From the NCBI GenBank assembly GCA_021785235.1, contig JAJYGB010000240.1, positions 1 to 5,528 of the forward strand: a stretch of DNA of 5,528 bases. The letters are read 5' to 3'. Made by a program: the position numbers and the translations under genes. The notes beneath the pieces are model-generated. The model did no database searches, had not been told where the DNA came from, and saw only the letters and a program-made list of their open reading frames with translations. This document shows, piece by piece, positions 1 to 5,528 of this stretch. This DNA comes from Bacteroidota bacterium. GTDB lineage: Bacteria; Bacteroidota; Kryptoniia; Kryptoniales; JAKASW01. Position 1 is the stretch's first letter; every line of letters begins with the position of its first letter.

Positions 1-810
1 GCGCGCGTTTGCGAGATCCGCCGGAAAGTCCAGCTCAAAAATATCAACGGGCAGTTCGCTCATTTTCGGAATCAACACATCGGTGTTTCCGCACATGTGG
101 AGACGAGTGATTACATCGGGGTGTTTTTCTTTGATTGCGGACAGGACTCGTTTCTGACGCGGCTGAAGAAACCGCTCGTACAATTTCGGCCCGATGACGC
201 TGGCGGCAGCGTCGCTCATACCAATCGTATCCGCGCCCGCGTGGATCTGCGGGCTTGCGTAGACTATCGCAACTTCGGCACAGAAATCGAGCAGATCGTC
301 CACGAACGGCGGATCGTCGATCAGGTCAAACATGATATTGTTGATCCCTCTCAATTCAGCCGCAAGCGCGAGCGGCCCTTCAATCCATCCGACAATCGAT
401 AACTCGCCGCGAACATGCTCATACATGACCTCGATCCCTTTGATGCGGTCGTGCATACGGCCGCCGCCCACAGGGTCGGGGATTTTGAAAGTTTTGAGGC
501 GCGACTTATCGGCCAGCGCGGCTCGTTCTTCGTTGATCGCCGGCCCCTGGTCGGAGAACCAGTCGATGGATCCTTCGCCTGCTATATCGATCACCTCGCG
601 GGCGGGATCAGAGCAGGTGAGAAGGCAATCTATGTCGAAGTCCTCCGCTACTCTTAGCTGGGCTTCGGCCATCAGCCGACCGTCCTTTGTGTAATCAATG
701 AATTCCATCCCCGCGTGCTTCGCCGCGAACATCATTACCATCGGCTGCGCCGGTAGATGATCCACTGGTCTCCCGGCGATTACATTCCGAACCCGCTCCA
801 TCGAATTCAT
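1..810 (-). CDS. URO-D/MtaA-family protein, probable zinc-dependent methyltransferase-like enzyme (3' partial)
   Basis: This is the N-terminal 270 residues of a uroporphyrinogen decarboxylase-fold protein (COG0407 type); the frame is open to base 1 and the C-terminus is outside the window. Family marks seen are the opening ERVRNVIAGRPVDHLP (residues 5-20), the EGPLALAAELRG segment (144-155), GADTIGMSDAAASVI (192-206) followed by a P-x-L-Y-E-R-F-x-x-P element, and HMCGNTD at 238-244. His238-x-Cys240 matches the first two ligands of the His-x-Cys-Xn-Cys zinc site of MtaA/MtbA/CmuA methyltransferases; the third ligand would lie beyond the edge. The RQAGR substrate-binding motif of true HemE is absent, so haem synthesis is unlikely. 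MtaA-type enzymes move methyl groups between corrinoid proteins and a thiol or folate acceptor, but many URO-D-like paralogues have no known substrate. There is no signal peptide, so it is cytoplasmic. The ATG at 808-810 is chosen for its well-placed GGAGG; Met4 is a less likely alternative. Confidence 0.85.
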   Translation of the reverse strand, partial: MNSMERVRNVIAGRPVDHLPAQPMVMMFAAKHAGMEFIDYTKDGRLMAEAQLRVAEDFDIDCLLTCSDPAREVIDIAGEGSIDWFSDQGPAINEERAALADKSRLKTFKIPDPVGGGRMHDRIKGIEVMYEHVRGELSIVGWIEGPLALAAELRGINNIMFDLIDDPPFVDDLLDFCAEVAIVYASPQIHAGADTIGMSDAAASVIGPKLYERFLQPRQKRVLSAIKEKHPDVITRLHMCGNTDVLIPKMSELPVDIFELDFPADLANAR

Positions 811-816
811 TTGAGC

Positions 817-821
817 CCTCC
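817..821 (-). promoter_or_regulatory. Ribosome binding site of the URO-D/MtaA-like gene
   Basis: On the minus strand GGAGG, within the G-rich run GGGGAGGG, sits 6 nt before the ATG at 808-810. It is the strongest Shine-Dalgarno sequence in the window and fixes this start over the in-frame ATG three codons further on. The gene can therefore be translated independently of the upstream operon. Confidence 0.75.
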
Positions 822-913
822 CCGCTGACTAACCGATATTGTCAAATTGCAGATTCGTTTGTATATGAGTGACGATCCTATTCCTTTCGCCGGATGAATC
901 CGATCTTTGTGGC

Positions 914-942
914 CTGCTATTGATTTCATCAATTCCCTGCAG
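914..942 (-). repeat. Interrupted inverted repeat just after the PLP enzyme gene
   Basis: The core is ATTGAT/ATCAAT (919-933) around a 3-nt loop. Four outer base pairs, CTGC at 939-942 with GCAG at 914-917 (minus-strand reading), could extend the stem across an asymmetric bulge of 5 nt against 1 nt. The hairpin would start 2 nt past the TAG stop. It is AT-rich in its core and lacks a following T tract, so it is not a standard terminator. It could be an RNA-stabilising stem, an operator half-site pair, or chance. Confidence 0.25.
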
Positions 943-944
943 CG

Positions 945-2252
945 CTATGCGGCGGACAACTGCCTTACGTTATCAAGCAGGCGCTCTACCTCTTCAATGT
1001 TATTATAGATATGCGTCGATATCCTGATTGCATCGAGATGATCCTCACCTACGCCTCGAGTCCTGAAATTCGCTTTTCCAAGTCTCTGCTCCACCTCATT
1101 GTAGCCTATTTTTCTGTGCTTAAAGGTTACCATCGCACCCCTGTCTTCATCGTTCATCGGGGAAAGCAGCTCAATATCAGGTATCTTCTCCAGCTCGGAG
1201 TAAAGGTGTGCAGCCAGCGATTTGTCGTGTCTCCAAACGTTCTCGATCCCGATATCGCGTATGAACCTTATAGCTGAATGGAGACCGACGCGCAGGGGTG
1301 TACTCACCGTGCCATACTCATATCGCTCAGCGGTCGGATTGAAGGTGTACTTTCCCGACCTCGGATGATAATCGTCAGTCGAGTACGCGCCGACAAACTT
1401 GGCTTTGATCGTATCGAGCATTTCTTTTCGGACGTAGAGGAGGCCGGTTTCTTTTGGACCGAGAAGCCACTTGTGTCCGCTGGTCGTGTACGCGTCGCAT
1501 CCTATGTCATGCAGGTTGAACGGCATCATCCCGGCGCTCTGTGCCCCGTCCATGAAGAACCAGATATTCCTGCTCCTCGCTAGATCGGCGATCTCTTTCA
1601 CCGGCATAATCTGTCCGGTAGTACAAGTAATGTGGGCCAGGTTGATCAGCCTCGTCCGTGGAGTTATCAGCCTCTCGATCAATTCAAGATTCGCCTGACC
1701 GGAGACCCTTGAAGGCTCAAAAGACTTGAGGACATATCCTTTCCGCTTCTGACCGACCAGCCACGTAAACTGGTTTGCGACATGTTCGTGTGTCGAGGTA
1801 ATGATCTCGTCCCCTCTTTTTAAGGGAAGACCGTTTGCTACCACATTGATGCCTTCAGTGGCGTTACGAACAAAAGCAAGCTCATCGCTGTCGCAGCCCA
1901 AGAGTTCACCGGCCGATGACTTAATCTCCTTCCACAAGGCATCCGTATGACCGGTCTCGCCGATTTCTTCAAGCTTATCGATCTCAGCTTTGACGGCATC
2001 GATAACGGCCAATGGAGAAGAACCCAACCCGCCTGTATTCAAATACGTCCTCTCATCGGTCAACGGAAACTGCTTCCGCACGAATGACCAGAACCTTGTA
2101 TCAGAAGGGGTGAAAGGATTATCGGATTGAAGACTTTGTCCTGGAAGGGTTCTGGTACTCGCGCCCCTGCCGAATAGCGGGTCCAATTTCTGAGCAAGCC
2201 CGACCCCGGCGACCAAACCAATTGTAGAATTCACAAAGCGTCTGCGATTCAC
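945..2252 (-). CDS. Tat-exported class V aminotransferase-fold PLP enzyme (isopenicillin N epimerase/cysteine desulfurase-like)
   Basis: This is a complete 435-residue fold-type I PLP enzyme. The N-terminus carries a Tat signal: R3-R4-R5-F6-V7, then a hydrophobic stretch near 11-20. The PLP domain includes LNTGGLGSSP (71-80), an NATEGIN loop (130-136), STHEHVANQ (153-161), Asp235 in MDGAQSAG for the pyridine nitrogen, and Lys261 in TTSGHKWLLGP as the Schiff-base lysine. Arg410 (IRIS) matches the substrate carboxylate arginine of the family. The region where SufS-type desulfurases carry their catalytic Cys (about 396-408, RTRGVGEDHLDA) has no Cys, and the EHHAN motif reads EHVAN. Sulfur transfer by the usual mechanism is therefore unlikely; an epimerase, lyase or transaminase remains open. 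Tat export fits a protein that folds around its cofactor before secretion. The start is GTG, immediately before the RR motif, with AAGGAA 6 nt upstream. It lies 10 nt after the hydrolase gene and is probably translationally coupled to it. Confidence 0.9.
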   Translation of the reverse strand: MNRRRFVNSTIGLVAGVGLAQKLDPLFGRGASTRTLPGQSLQSDNPFTPSDTRFWSFVRKQFPLTDERTYLNTGGLGSSPLAVIDAVKAEIDKLEEIGETGHTDALWKEIKSSAGELLGCDSDELAFVRNATEGINVVANGLPLKRGDEIITSTHEHVANQFTWLVGQKRKGYVLKSFEPSRVSGQANLELIERLITPRTRLINLAHITCTTGQIMPVKEIADLARSRNIWFFMDGAQSAGMMPFNLHDIGCDAYTTSGHKWLLGPKETGLLYVRKEMLDTIKAKFVGAYSTDDYHPRSGKYTFNPTAERYEYGTVSTPLRVGLHSAIRFIRDIGIENVWRHDKSLAAHLYSELEKIPDIELLSPMNDEDRGAMVTFKHRKIGYNEVEQRLGKANFRTRGVGEDHLDAIRISTHIYNNIEEVERLLDNVRQLSAA

Positions 2253-2258
2253 GCGGTA

Positions 2259-2264
2259 TTCCTT
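2259..2264 (-). promoter_or_regulatory. Ribosome binding site of the PLP enzyme gene, overlapping the upstream stop codon
   Basis: On the minus strand AAGGAA ends 6 nt before the GTG start at 2250-2252. Its first two A residues are the last two bases of the TAA stop (2263-2265) of the glycoside hydrolase gene. A ribosome terminating on the hydrolase thus covers this site, a layout typical of coupled re-initiation. It also supports GTG as the true start. Confidence 0.7.
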
Positions 2265-4533
2265 ATCTGCTGATGTTCATATTTACAGTAGTAATCCCTC
2301 CCCGTTGGTAAGGAAGGACGAGCTGCCCCTCATGGAGCTCGACCGGCTTGCCGTTCACAGTTGCCGTGCTCTCACGGCTGGACAGTGTGAACGCCAAATC
2401 GAGCTTCATGTCTCGCACCTTCACCTGGGATTTGATCGTGTCGATCCCCGCTCCAAGTCTCGGCCTGATTACTAATTTGTCAAGTTGCGGACGAACGCCC
2501 AGGACGTGATCGGTTACGAAACGAATGACCTCAGCCCAATTCCAACCGATGATTCCAACCGAAGGGTGCCCCTCGGGGTAATACTCGAACCATCCTCCTG
2601 AGAGGCCTCCGTTGATTCCCGAAAGCCAATCTATTACTCTCATTCCCTTTTCAAAATTACCGGCCTCCCAATAGGCCTCCGCCACGAACATGGACGCGAA
2701 CGGCCATGGCCCCGGAGGCTCAGGCTCGCTCGAGCTGCTATAACGTTCGTAGCCTCCGATTTTCCATCTCTCGTTCCATAGAGACTCCACCCAGCTCAAC
2801 GTCTTGATCGCGAGTTCGCTCTTCGGGTCTACCATCTCGAACATTATCGGATATACCTCGCTTGTATCGGGCTCCGTAAGCGGCGTCTCTTCGACGGCGA
2901 TCGGTGTTCCTGCTGGCATATTCTCTCTGTCTAGTGGGATCATCACCTTCTGCCACTCGCCGTCGAGGGTCCTCCTCTTAATAAAGTGCCCATCCTCAAT
3001 CAATTTGAACTTCGGATTATGGAGGAATGCATCCTTAATCTGTTTTGAAGCAGTCCGCCATCGGGACGCGTGACGACGATGGCCCAACTTGTCGGCGACC
3101 TCGGCGGCCTTTTCGAGCCCAAGTATGACCCAAAACTGATACGCGAGCTCATACCCCGGCTTCAATCCATACGAATCAGACCTCTCCCAGAATTCACGCG
3201 TGTTGCTCAACAACCCGGAATCCGATTGACGGAAGAACGGCTTCAGCGGCAACTCTGCGAGGGGGACTATCTTCTCCCAGTATTTGCGTACCGTCGCGTA
3301 ATCTCCTGTCCAGCAGAGATACGCCCACATGCCGTAGAGGAGTTCGCCGTTCTGGTCTATTTCCGTGAATTGGAATGGAAATACCTGACTCGATTCTACC
3401 GTCCGGCCATCATCCGTCACGAACTTCGTGAACATCCTTTCGAGCAAGGTCTTCGCTTCGGCGAAAAATCCGGCCTGTAGAAACGCTGTCATGACCATGA
3501 CATCATCTCTAACCCATTCCATTCCGTATTCCCAGATACCGGAATCGCGCTTGCCGTTTTTCGCCACGTGGGCTTTGAGACCGGTCCTCGAAAGGTTCCA
3601 GACATTGTCAAGATTCGTGATGCCTGTGGAAAGAGTATTTTTTTCTTTCCAGTAATCCACGGCCCCGGCCCAGAAGCTTTTTATCTCCTTTTTCTTGAGT
3701 AGAGATTCGCCGCCTTCCAGGTAGTACGCGAATGTCGCCTCGGTCTCCGCGCCAGGGGCGATCACGCCCTGCTCCGCTCTTATCGTGTAACGGCCCAAAG
3801 CCTCTATGTTCTTTTCATAACAATACATCCTCAGCGTCGTGAAGCCTTCCGCGTTAGCCGTTCTGTTCTTGGCGTTCGTATATACATCATCGAACTGCGC
3901 GATGTTCGGATAGAGTGTGAGTCCGGCCGCTATCTTGTGGCTGATGGTATCGAGATTTCTCACACGGAGGCGCCTGAATATGATAGGCCCATCCGCCGGT
4001 ACGAAGAACTGCTCCTCAATTTCGCAATTGTTCTCGCTCCATGTTGCGCTGACGACCGGTACGCCGTCGGTGTATTTCCAGGCGATATTCTTGAGATTCT
4101 TTTTCGATATTCCGAAAGAAGCCCCGTCTATCCCCAGCCAGGCAGATGTATTCCCGAAACCCCGACCGGCGCTATATAGAAAAGTGGTCCACTTCTGAGA
4201 GAAATGGTCGGCGCTCATTATCGTGAAGCCGAAGAAGGACCCTTCTTCCGGTCCGGTGGAGTCTTTGCATAGCTGCACTACCCCCTGAATGTCACCGTTT
4301 CCGATAAGGAAGTATTCGACACCGGGAAGGTAGGAAATATAGTCGGCGTTCATGCGCTGATTGGACGGAGCTTTGTTCGCCCAGGCGGAAGACAGCGAAG
4401 CCGTGTCCTGCGGTGACCGCGGCCCCGCTTGATTCACGGAGTTCGTTGAAAGAATGTCTGGTAATGAGGGCTTCAATCGACCCAGTGCAATGGCACCAAG
4501 AGCCGATTTAGCCATAAATTCGCGTCGCTTCAT
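2263..4533 (-). CDS. Tat-exported glucoamylase-like (six-hairpin) glycoside hydrolase, complete copy
   Basis: This 756-residue protein has a Tat signal (R3-R4-E5-F6-M7 followed by AKSALGAIALG), an N-terminal beta-sandwich at about 65-275, an (alpha/alpha)6 toroid at about 290-685, and a C-terminal beta cap at about 686-756. The toroid resembles GH15 glucoamylases: EWVRDD (339-344) recalls the sugar-binding Trp-x-Arg-Asp segment; EIDQNGELLYGMWAY (391-405) followed by WTGD; and Glu450 in REFWER at the position of the GH15 general acid (the WEE segment of fungal glucoamylase). The general base is less clear; Glu650 and Glu654 in GGWFEYYPEGHPSVG are candidates. It probably cleaves an exo-positioned glycosidic bond outside the cytoplasm, but the sugar is unknown and a GH family cannot be assigned without a profile search. 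The ATG at 4531-4533 is fixed by the Tat motif and by GGAG 6 nt upstream. It starts 3 nt after the stop of its paralogue. Confidence 0.85.
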   Translation of the reverse strand: MKRREFMAKSALGAIALGRLKPSLPDILSTNSVNQAGPRSPQDTASLSSAWANKAPSNQRMNADYISYLPGVEYFLIGNGDIQGVVQLCKDSTGPEEGSFFGFTIMSADHFSQKWTTFLYSAGRGFGNTSAWLGIDGASFGISKKNLKNIAWKYTDGVPVVSATWSENNCEIEEQFFVPADGPIIFRRLRVRNLDTISHKIAAGLTLYPNIAQFDDVYTNAKNRTANAEGFTTLRMYCYEKNIEALGRYTIRAEQGVIAPGAETEATFAYYLEGGESLLKKKEIKSFWAGAVDYWKEKNTLSTGITNLDNVWNLSRTGLKAHVAKNGKRDSGIWEYGMEWVRDDVMVMTAFLQAGFFAEAKTLLERMFTKFVTDDGRTVESSQVFPFQFTEIDQNGELLYGMWAYLCWTGDYATVRKYWEKIVPLAELPLKPFFRQSDSGLLSNTREFWERSDSYGLKPGYELAYQFWVILGLEKAAEVADKLGHRRHASRWRTASKQIKDAFLHNPKFKLIEDGHFIKRRTLDGEWQKVMIPLDRENMPAGTPIAVEETPLTEPDTSEVYPIMFEMVDPKSELAIKTLSWVESLWNERWKIGGYERYSSSSEPEPPGPWPFASMFVAEAYWEAGNFEKGMRVIDWLSGINGGLSGGWFEYYPEGHPSVGIIGWNWAEVIRFVTDHVLGVRPQLDKLVIRPRLGAGIDTIKSQVKVRDMKLDLAFTLSSRESTATVNGKPVELHEGQLVLPYQRGGITTVNMNISR

Positions 4534-4536
4534 AAG

Positions 4537-5528
4537 CTACTCCACAGTCGGTAGATTGATTTCAATTCTCAACTTAGATACACCTGAATACGGAATGGTA
4601 AGTACTCCATCTGGCATGTCCACTCTCCTTGAATTTACCATCGCCCAACGTCCGGCGGATCCTGACTTCACATTCAACTCAAGTTGTGTGTCCCTTACCC
4701 TGATTTTCGCTTTCACCTCTTGCATGCCTGGTGCAAGTCTCGGTCTGACGATGAGCTTTTCAAGCTGTGGCCTGATTCCCAACATATGGTCGACTGTCAG
4801 ACGCACGCATTCCACCCAGGCCCAGGCAATGATCCCGACACTCGGGTGAGCTTCAGGGTAATACTCGAACCACCCGCCTGATATCCTGCCGCTTATCTCA
4901 TTAAGCCAGTTGACCACTCTCATTCCCTTGTCGTAGTTGCCCGCCTCCCAGTATGCTTCCGCGATAAGAAGAGATGCGATCGGCCAGGGACCCGGAGGCT
5001 GAGGCTCACTCGAACTATTGTAACGCTCATATCCCCCGATTTTCCATCTCTGGTTCCAGAGCGACTCGACCCACTCCAGCGTCTTGAGGGACAAATCACT
5101 TTTCGGATCGATCATCTCAAAAATAATCGGGAAGACTTCGCTCGCGTCAGGCTCAACCAAAGGCTCCTTCTCCATCGCAATAGGTGTGCCTTCCGGCATA
5201 GCCGCTCTGTCAGGAGGTATGAAAGTCCTCTGCCATTCTCCGTCGAGGGTCCTGCGCTTGATCAGATGACCATCCTCAATCAGCCTGAAGTTCTTGTCAT
5301 GAAGAAATGAGTTCTTTATTGAACTCGCCGCGTCGAGCCACCGCTTCGCTTCCGCCGCATGTCCGAGCGTGGACGCAACTTGAGAGATGTGCTCGAGTCC
5401 AAGGACGACCCAAAACTGATAGGCAAGTTCGAACCCGGGCTTAACTCCGAATGAACTTGAACGCTCCCAAAATTCTCTGGAATTGCTAAGAAGTCCCGAC
5501 TTTTTATCCCAGAAATACGGTCTTAACG
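4537..5528 (-). CDS. Glucoamylase-like glycoside hydrolase, upstream paralogue (5' partial)
   Basis: The frame is open from the TAG stop at 4537-4539 to the right edge, giving the C-terminal 329 residues of a protein whose N-terminus is outside the window. The in-frame ATG at 5197-5199 is an internal methionine: the codons upstream of it continue to match the paralogue (for example IEDGHLIKRRTLDGEWQ at about 5228-5280). It aligns without gaps to residues 430-756 of the neighbouring copy, with 198 of 327 residues identical by hand count, and ends two residues later. The putative general acid is kept (SREFWER, Glu at 5464-5466), as are both candidate bases in GGWFEYYPEAHPSVG (Glu at 4864-4866 and 4852-4854). 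The C-terminal beta cap is much more diverged. It is likely an active enzyme of the same fold with related but perhaps not identical specificity. Whether it also has a Tat signal cannot be seen. Confidence 0.85.
   Translation of the reverse strand, partial: LRPYFWDKKSGLLSNSREFWERSSSFGVKPGFELAYQFWVVLGLEHISQVASTLGHAAEAKRWLDAASSIKNSFLHDKNFRLIEDGHLIKRRTLDGEWQRTFIPPDRAAMPEGTPIAMEKEPLVEPDASEVFPIIFEMIDPKSDLSLKTLEWVESLWNQRWKIGGYERYNSSSEPQPPGPWPIASLLIAEAYWEAGNYDKGMRVVNWLNEISGRISGGWFEYYPEAHPSVGIIAWAWVECVRLTVDHMLGIRPQLEKLIVRPRLAPGMQEVKAKIRVRDTQLELNVKSGSAGRWAMVNSRRVDMPDGVLTIPYSGVSKLRIEINLPTVE
4540..4543 (-). promoter_or_regulatory. Ribosome binding site of the complete hydrolase, inside the end of its paralogue
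   Basis: On the minus strand the last sense codons and stop of the upstream hydrolase read GTG-GAG-TAG, and the GGAG within them is the Shine-Dalgarno sequence of the next gene, 6 nt before its ATG. Only 3 nt separate stop and start, so the downstream copy is probably translated by ribosomes finishing the upstream copy. Confidence 0.65.

Larger units (their letters stand above)
811..944 (-). other. 134-nt intergenic region, no clear promoter or terminator
   Basis: This gap separates the stop of the PLP enzyme gene from the start of the URO-D-like gene. It holds the latter's ribosome binding site and two small inverted repeats: ATTGAT-TTC-ATCAAT at 919-933 and CGGAT-GA-ATCCG at 891-902. A TTGACA hexamer at 840-845 (minus strand) has no -10 partner. 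There is no GC-rich hairpin followed by a T run, so no intrinsic terminator can be called, and co-transcription of all four genes remains possible. Confidence 0.6.
2263..5528 (-). repeat. Diverged tandem gene duplication, 2,280-bp period
   Basis: The two hydrolase genes form a direct repeat. Positions 2284-3248 correspond to 4564-5528 at a constant offset of 2,280 bp, with short DNA matches still visible, such as the segments beginning at 2581 and 4861 and those beginning at 2758 and 5038. No transposase or flanking repeat was seen, and protein divergence of about 39% indicates an old duplication kept by selection rather than a recent copy. Confidence 0.85.

Noticed and set aside
97..694. Plus-strand open frames of 80-120 codons at the left end
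   Set aside because: They are antisense to the URO-D-like gene, which has a family match throughout and runs off the edge; the plus-strand frames show no recognisable protein features.
1..810. HemE, uroporphyrinogen decarboxylase of haem synthesis
   Set aside because: The N-terminal RQAGR motif is missing and an HxC metal-type motif is present, which fits methyltransferase-like paralogues better.
840..845. TTGACA hexamer on the minus strand, identical to a sigma-70 -35 box
   Set aside because: At the proper 17-nt spacing the downstream hexamer is part of the ribosome binding site (GGGAGG), not a -10 box, and a start there would leave almost no leader.
861..866. TATAC-like -10 element (minus strand, near CATATACAAAC)
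   Set aside because: No acceptable -35 element 16-18 nt upstream; AT-rich matches of this kind are expected by chance.
945..2252. SufS/CsdA cysteine desulfurase
   Set aside because: No cysteine in the catalytic loop region, and the protein carries a Tat export signal, unlike cytoplasmic Fe-S assembly enzymes.
2804..4849. Plus-strand open frames and a short minus-strand alternative frame (2738-2956) within the hydrolase genes
   Set aside because: All lie inside clearly coding paralogous sequence. Similar plus-strand shadows recur at 2804 and 5084 only because the duplicated genes share sequence.
4537..5199. A short 220-residue gene starting at the ATG at 5197-5199
   Set aside because: The frame stays open to the window edge and the codons upstream match the paralogue residue for residue, so this Met is internal and the gene is larger.

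Overview
All four genes that can be supported lie on the minus strand, so transcription runs from the right edge to the left edge of the window. In that order they are: (1) the C-terminal 329 residues of a glucoamylase-like glycoside hydrolase whose start is beyond the right edge; (2) a complete 756-residue paralogue of it with a twin-arginine (Tat) signal; (3) a 435-residue class V PLP-dependent aminotransferase-fold enzyme, also with a Tat signal; (4) the N-terminal 270 residues of a URO-D/MtaA-type protein that runs off the left edge. No convincing gene, tRNA, rRNA, CRISPR array or insertion sequence was seen on the plus strand; its open frames are antisense shadows.

Genes 1 to 3 are packed as an operon. 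Gaps are 3 and 10 nt, and each downstream Shine-Dalgarno sequence is built into or touches the end of the upstream gene, which suggests translational coupling. The fourth gene follows after 134 nt, has its own strong ribosome binding site, and may belong to the same or a separate transcript.

The two hydrolases are a tandem duplication. They align without gaps over 327 residues (198 identical by hand count), with the catalytic toroid well conserved and the last 46 residues strongly diverged. At least the complete copy is predicted to act outside the cytoplasm, as is the PLP enzyme. A plausible but unproven reading is a locus for handling an extracytoplasmic sugar or glycoconjugate plus an amino-group compound, with a possible zinc/corrinoid-type methyl transfer or related step in the cytoplasm.

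The organism is a bacterium with a Tat system, Shine-Dalgarno-led genes and roughly balanced base composition. Multiple Tat-exported enzymes with short RR-x-F signals, together with URO-D-like paralogues, are common in heterotrophic environmental lineages (FCB, PVC, Acidobacteriota and candidate phyla of similar lifestyle). The window alone does not fix the phylum.
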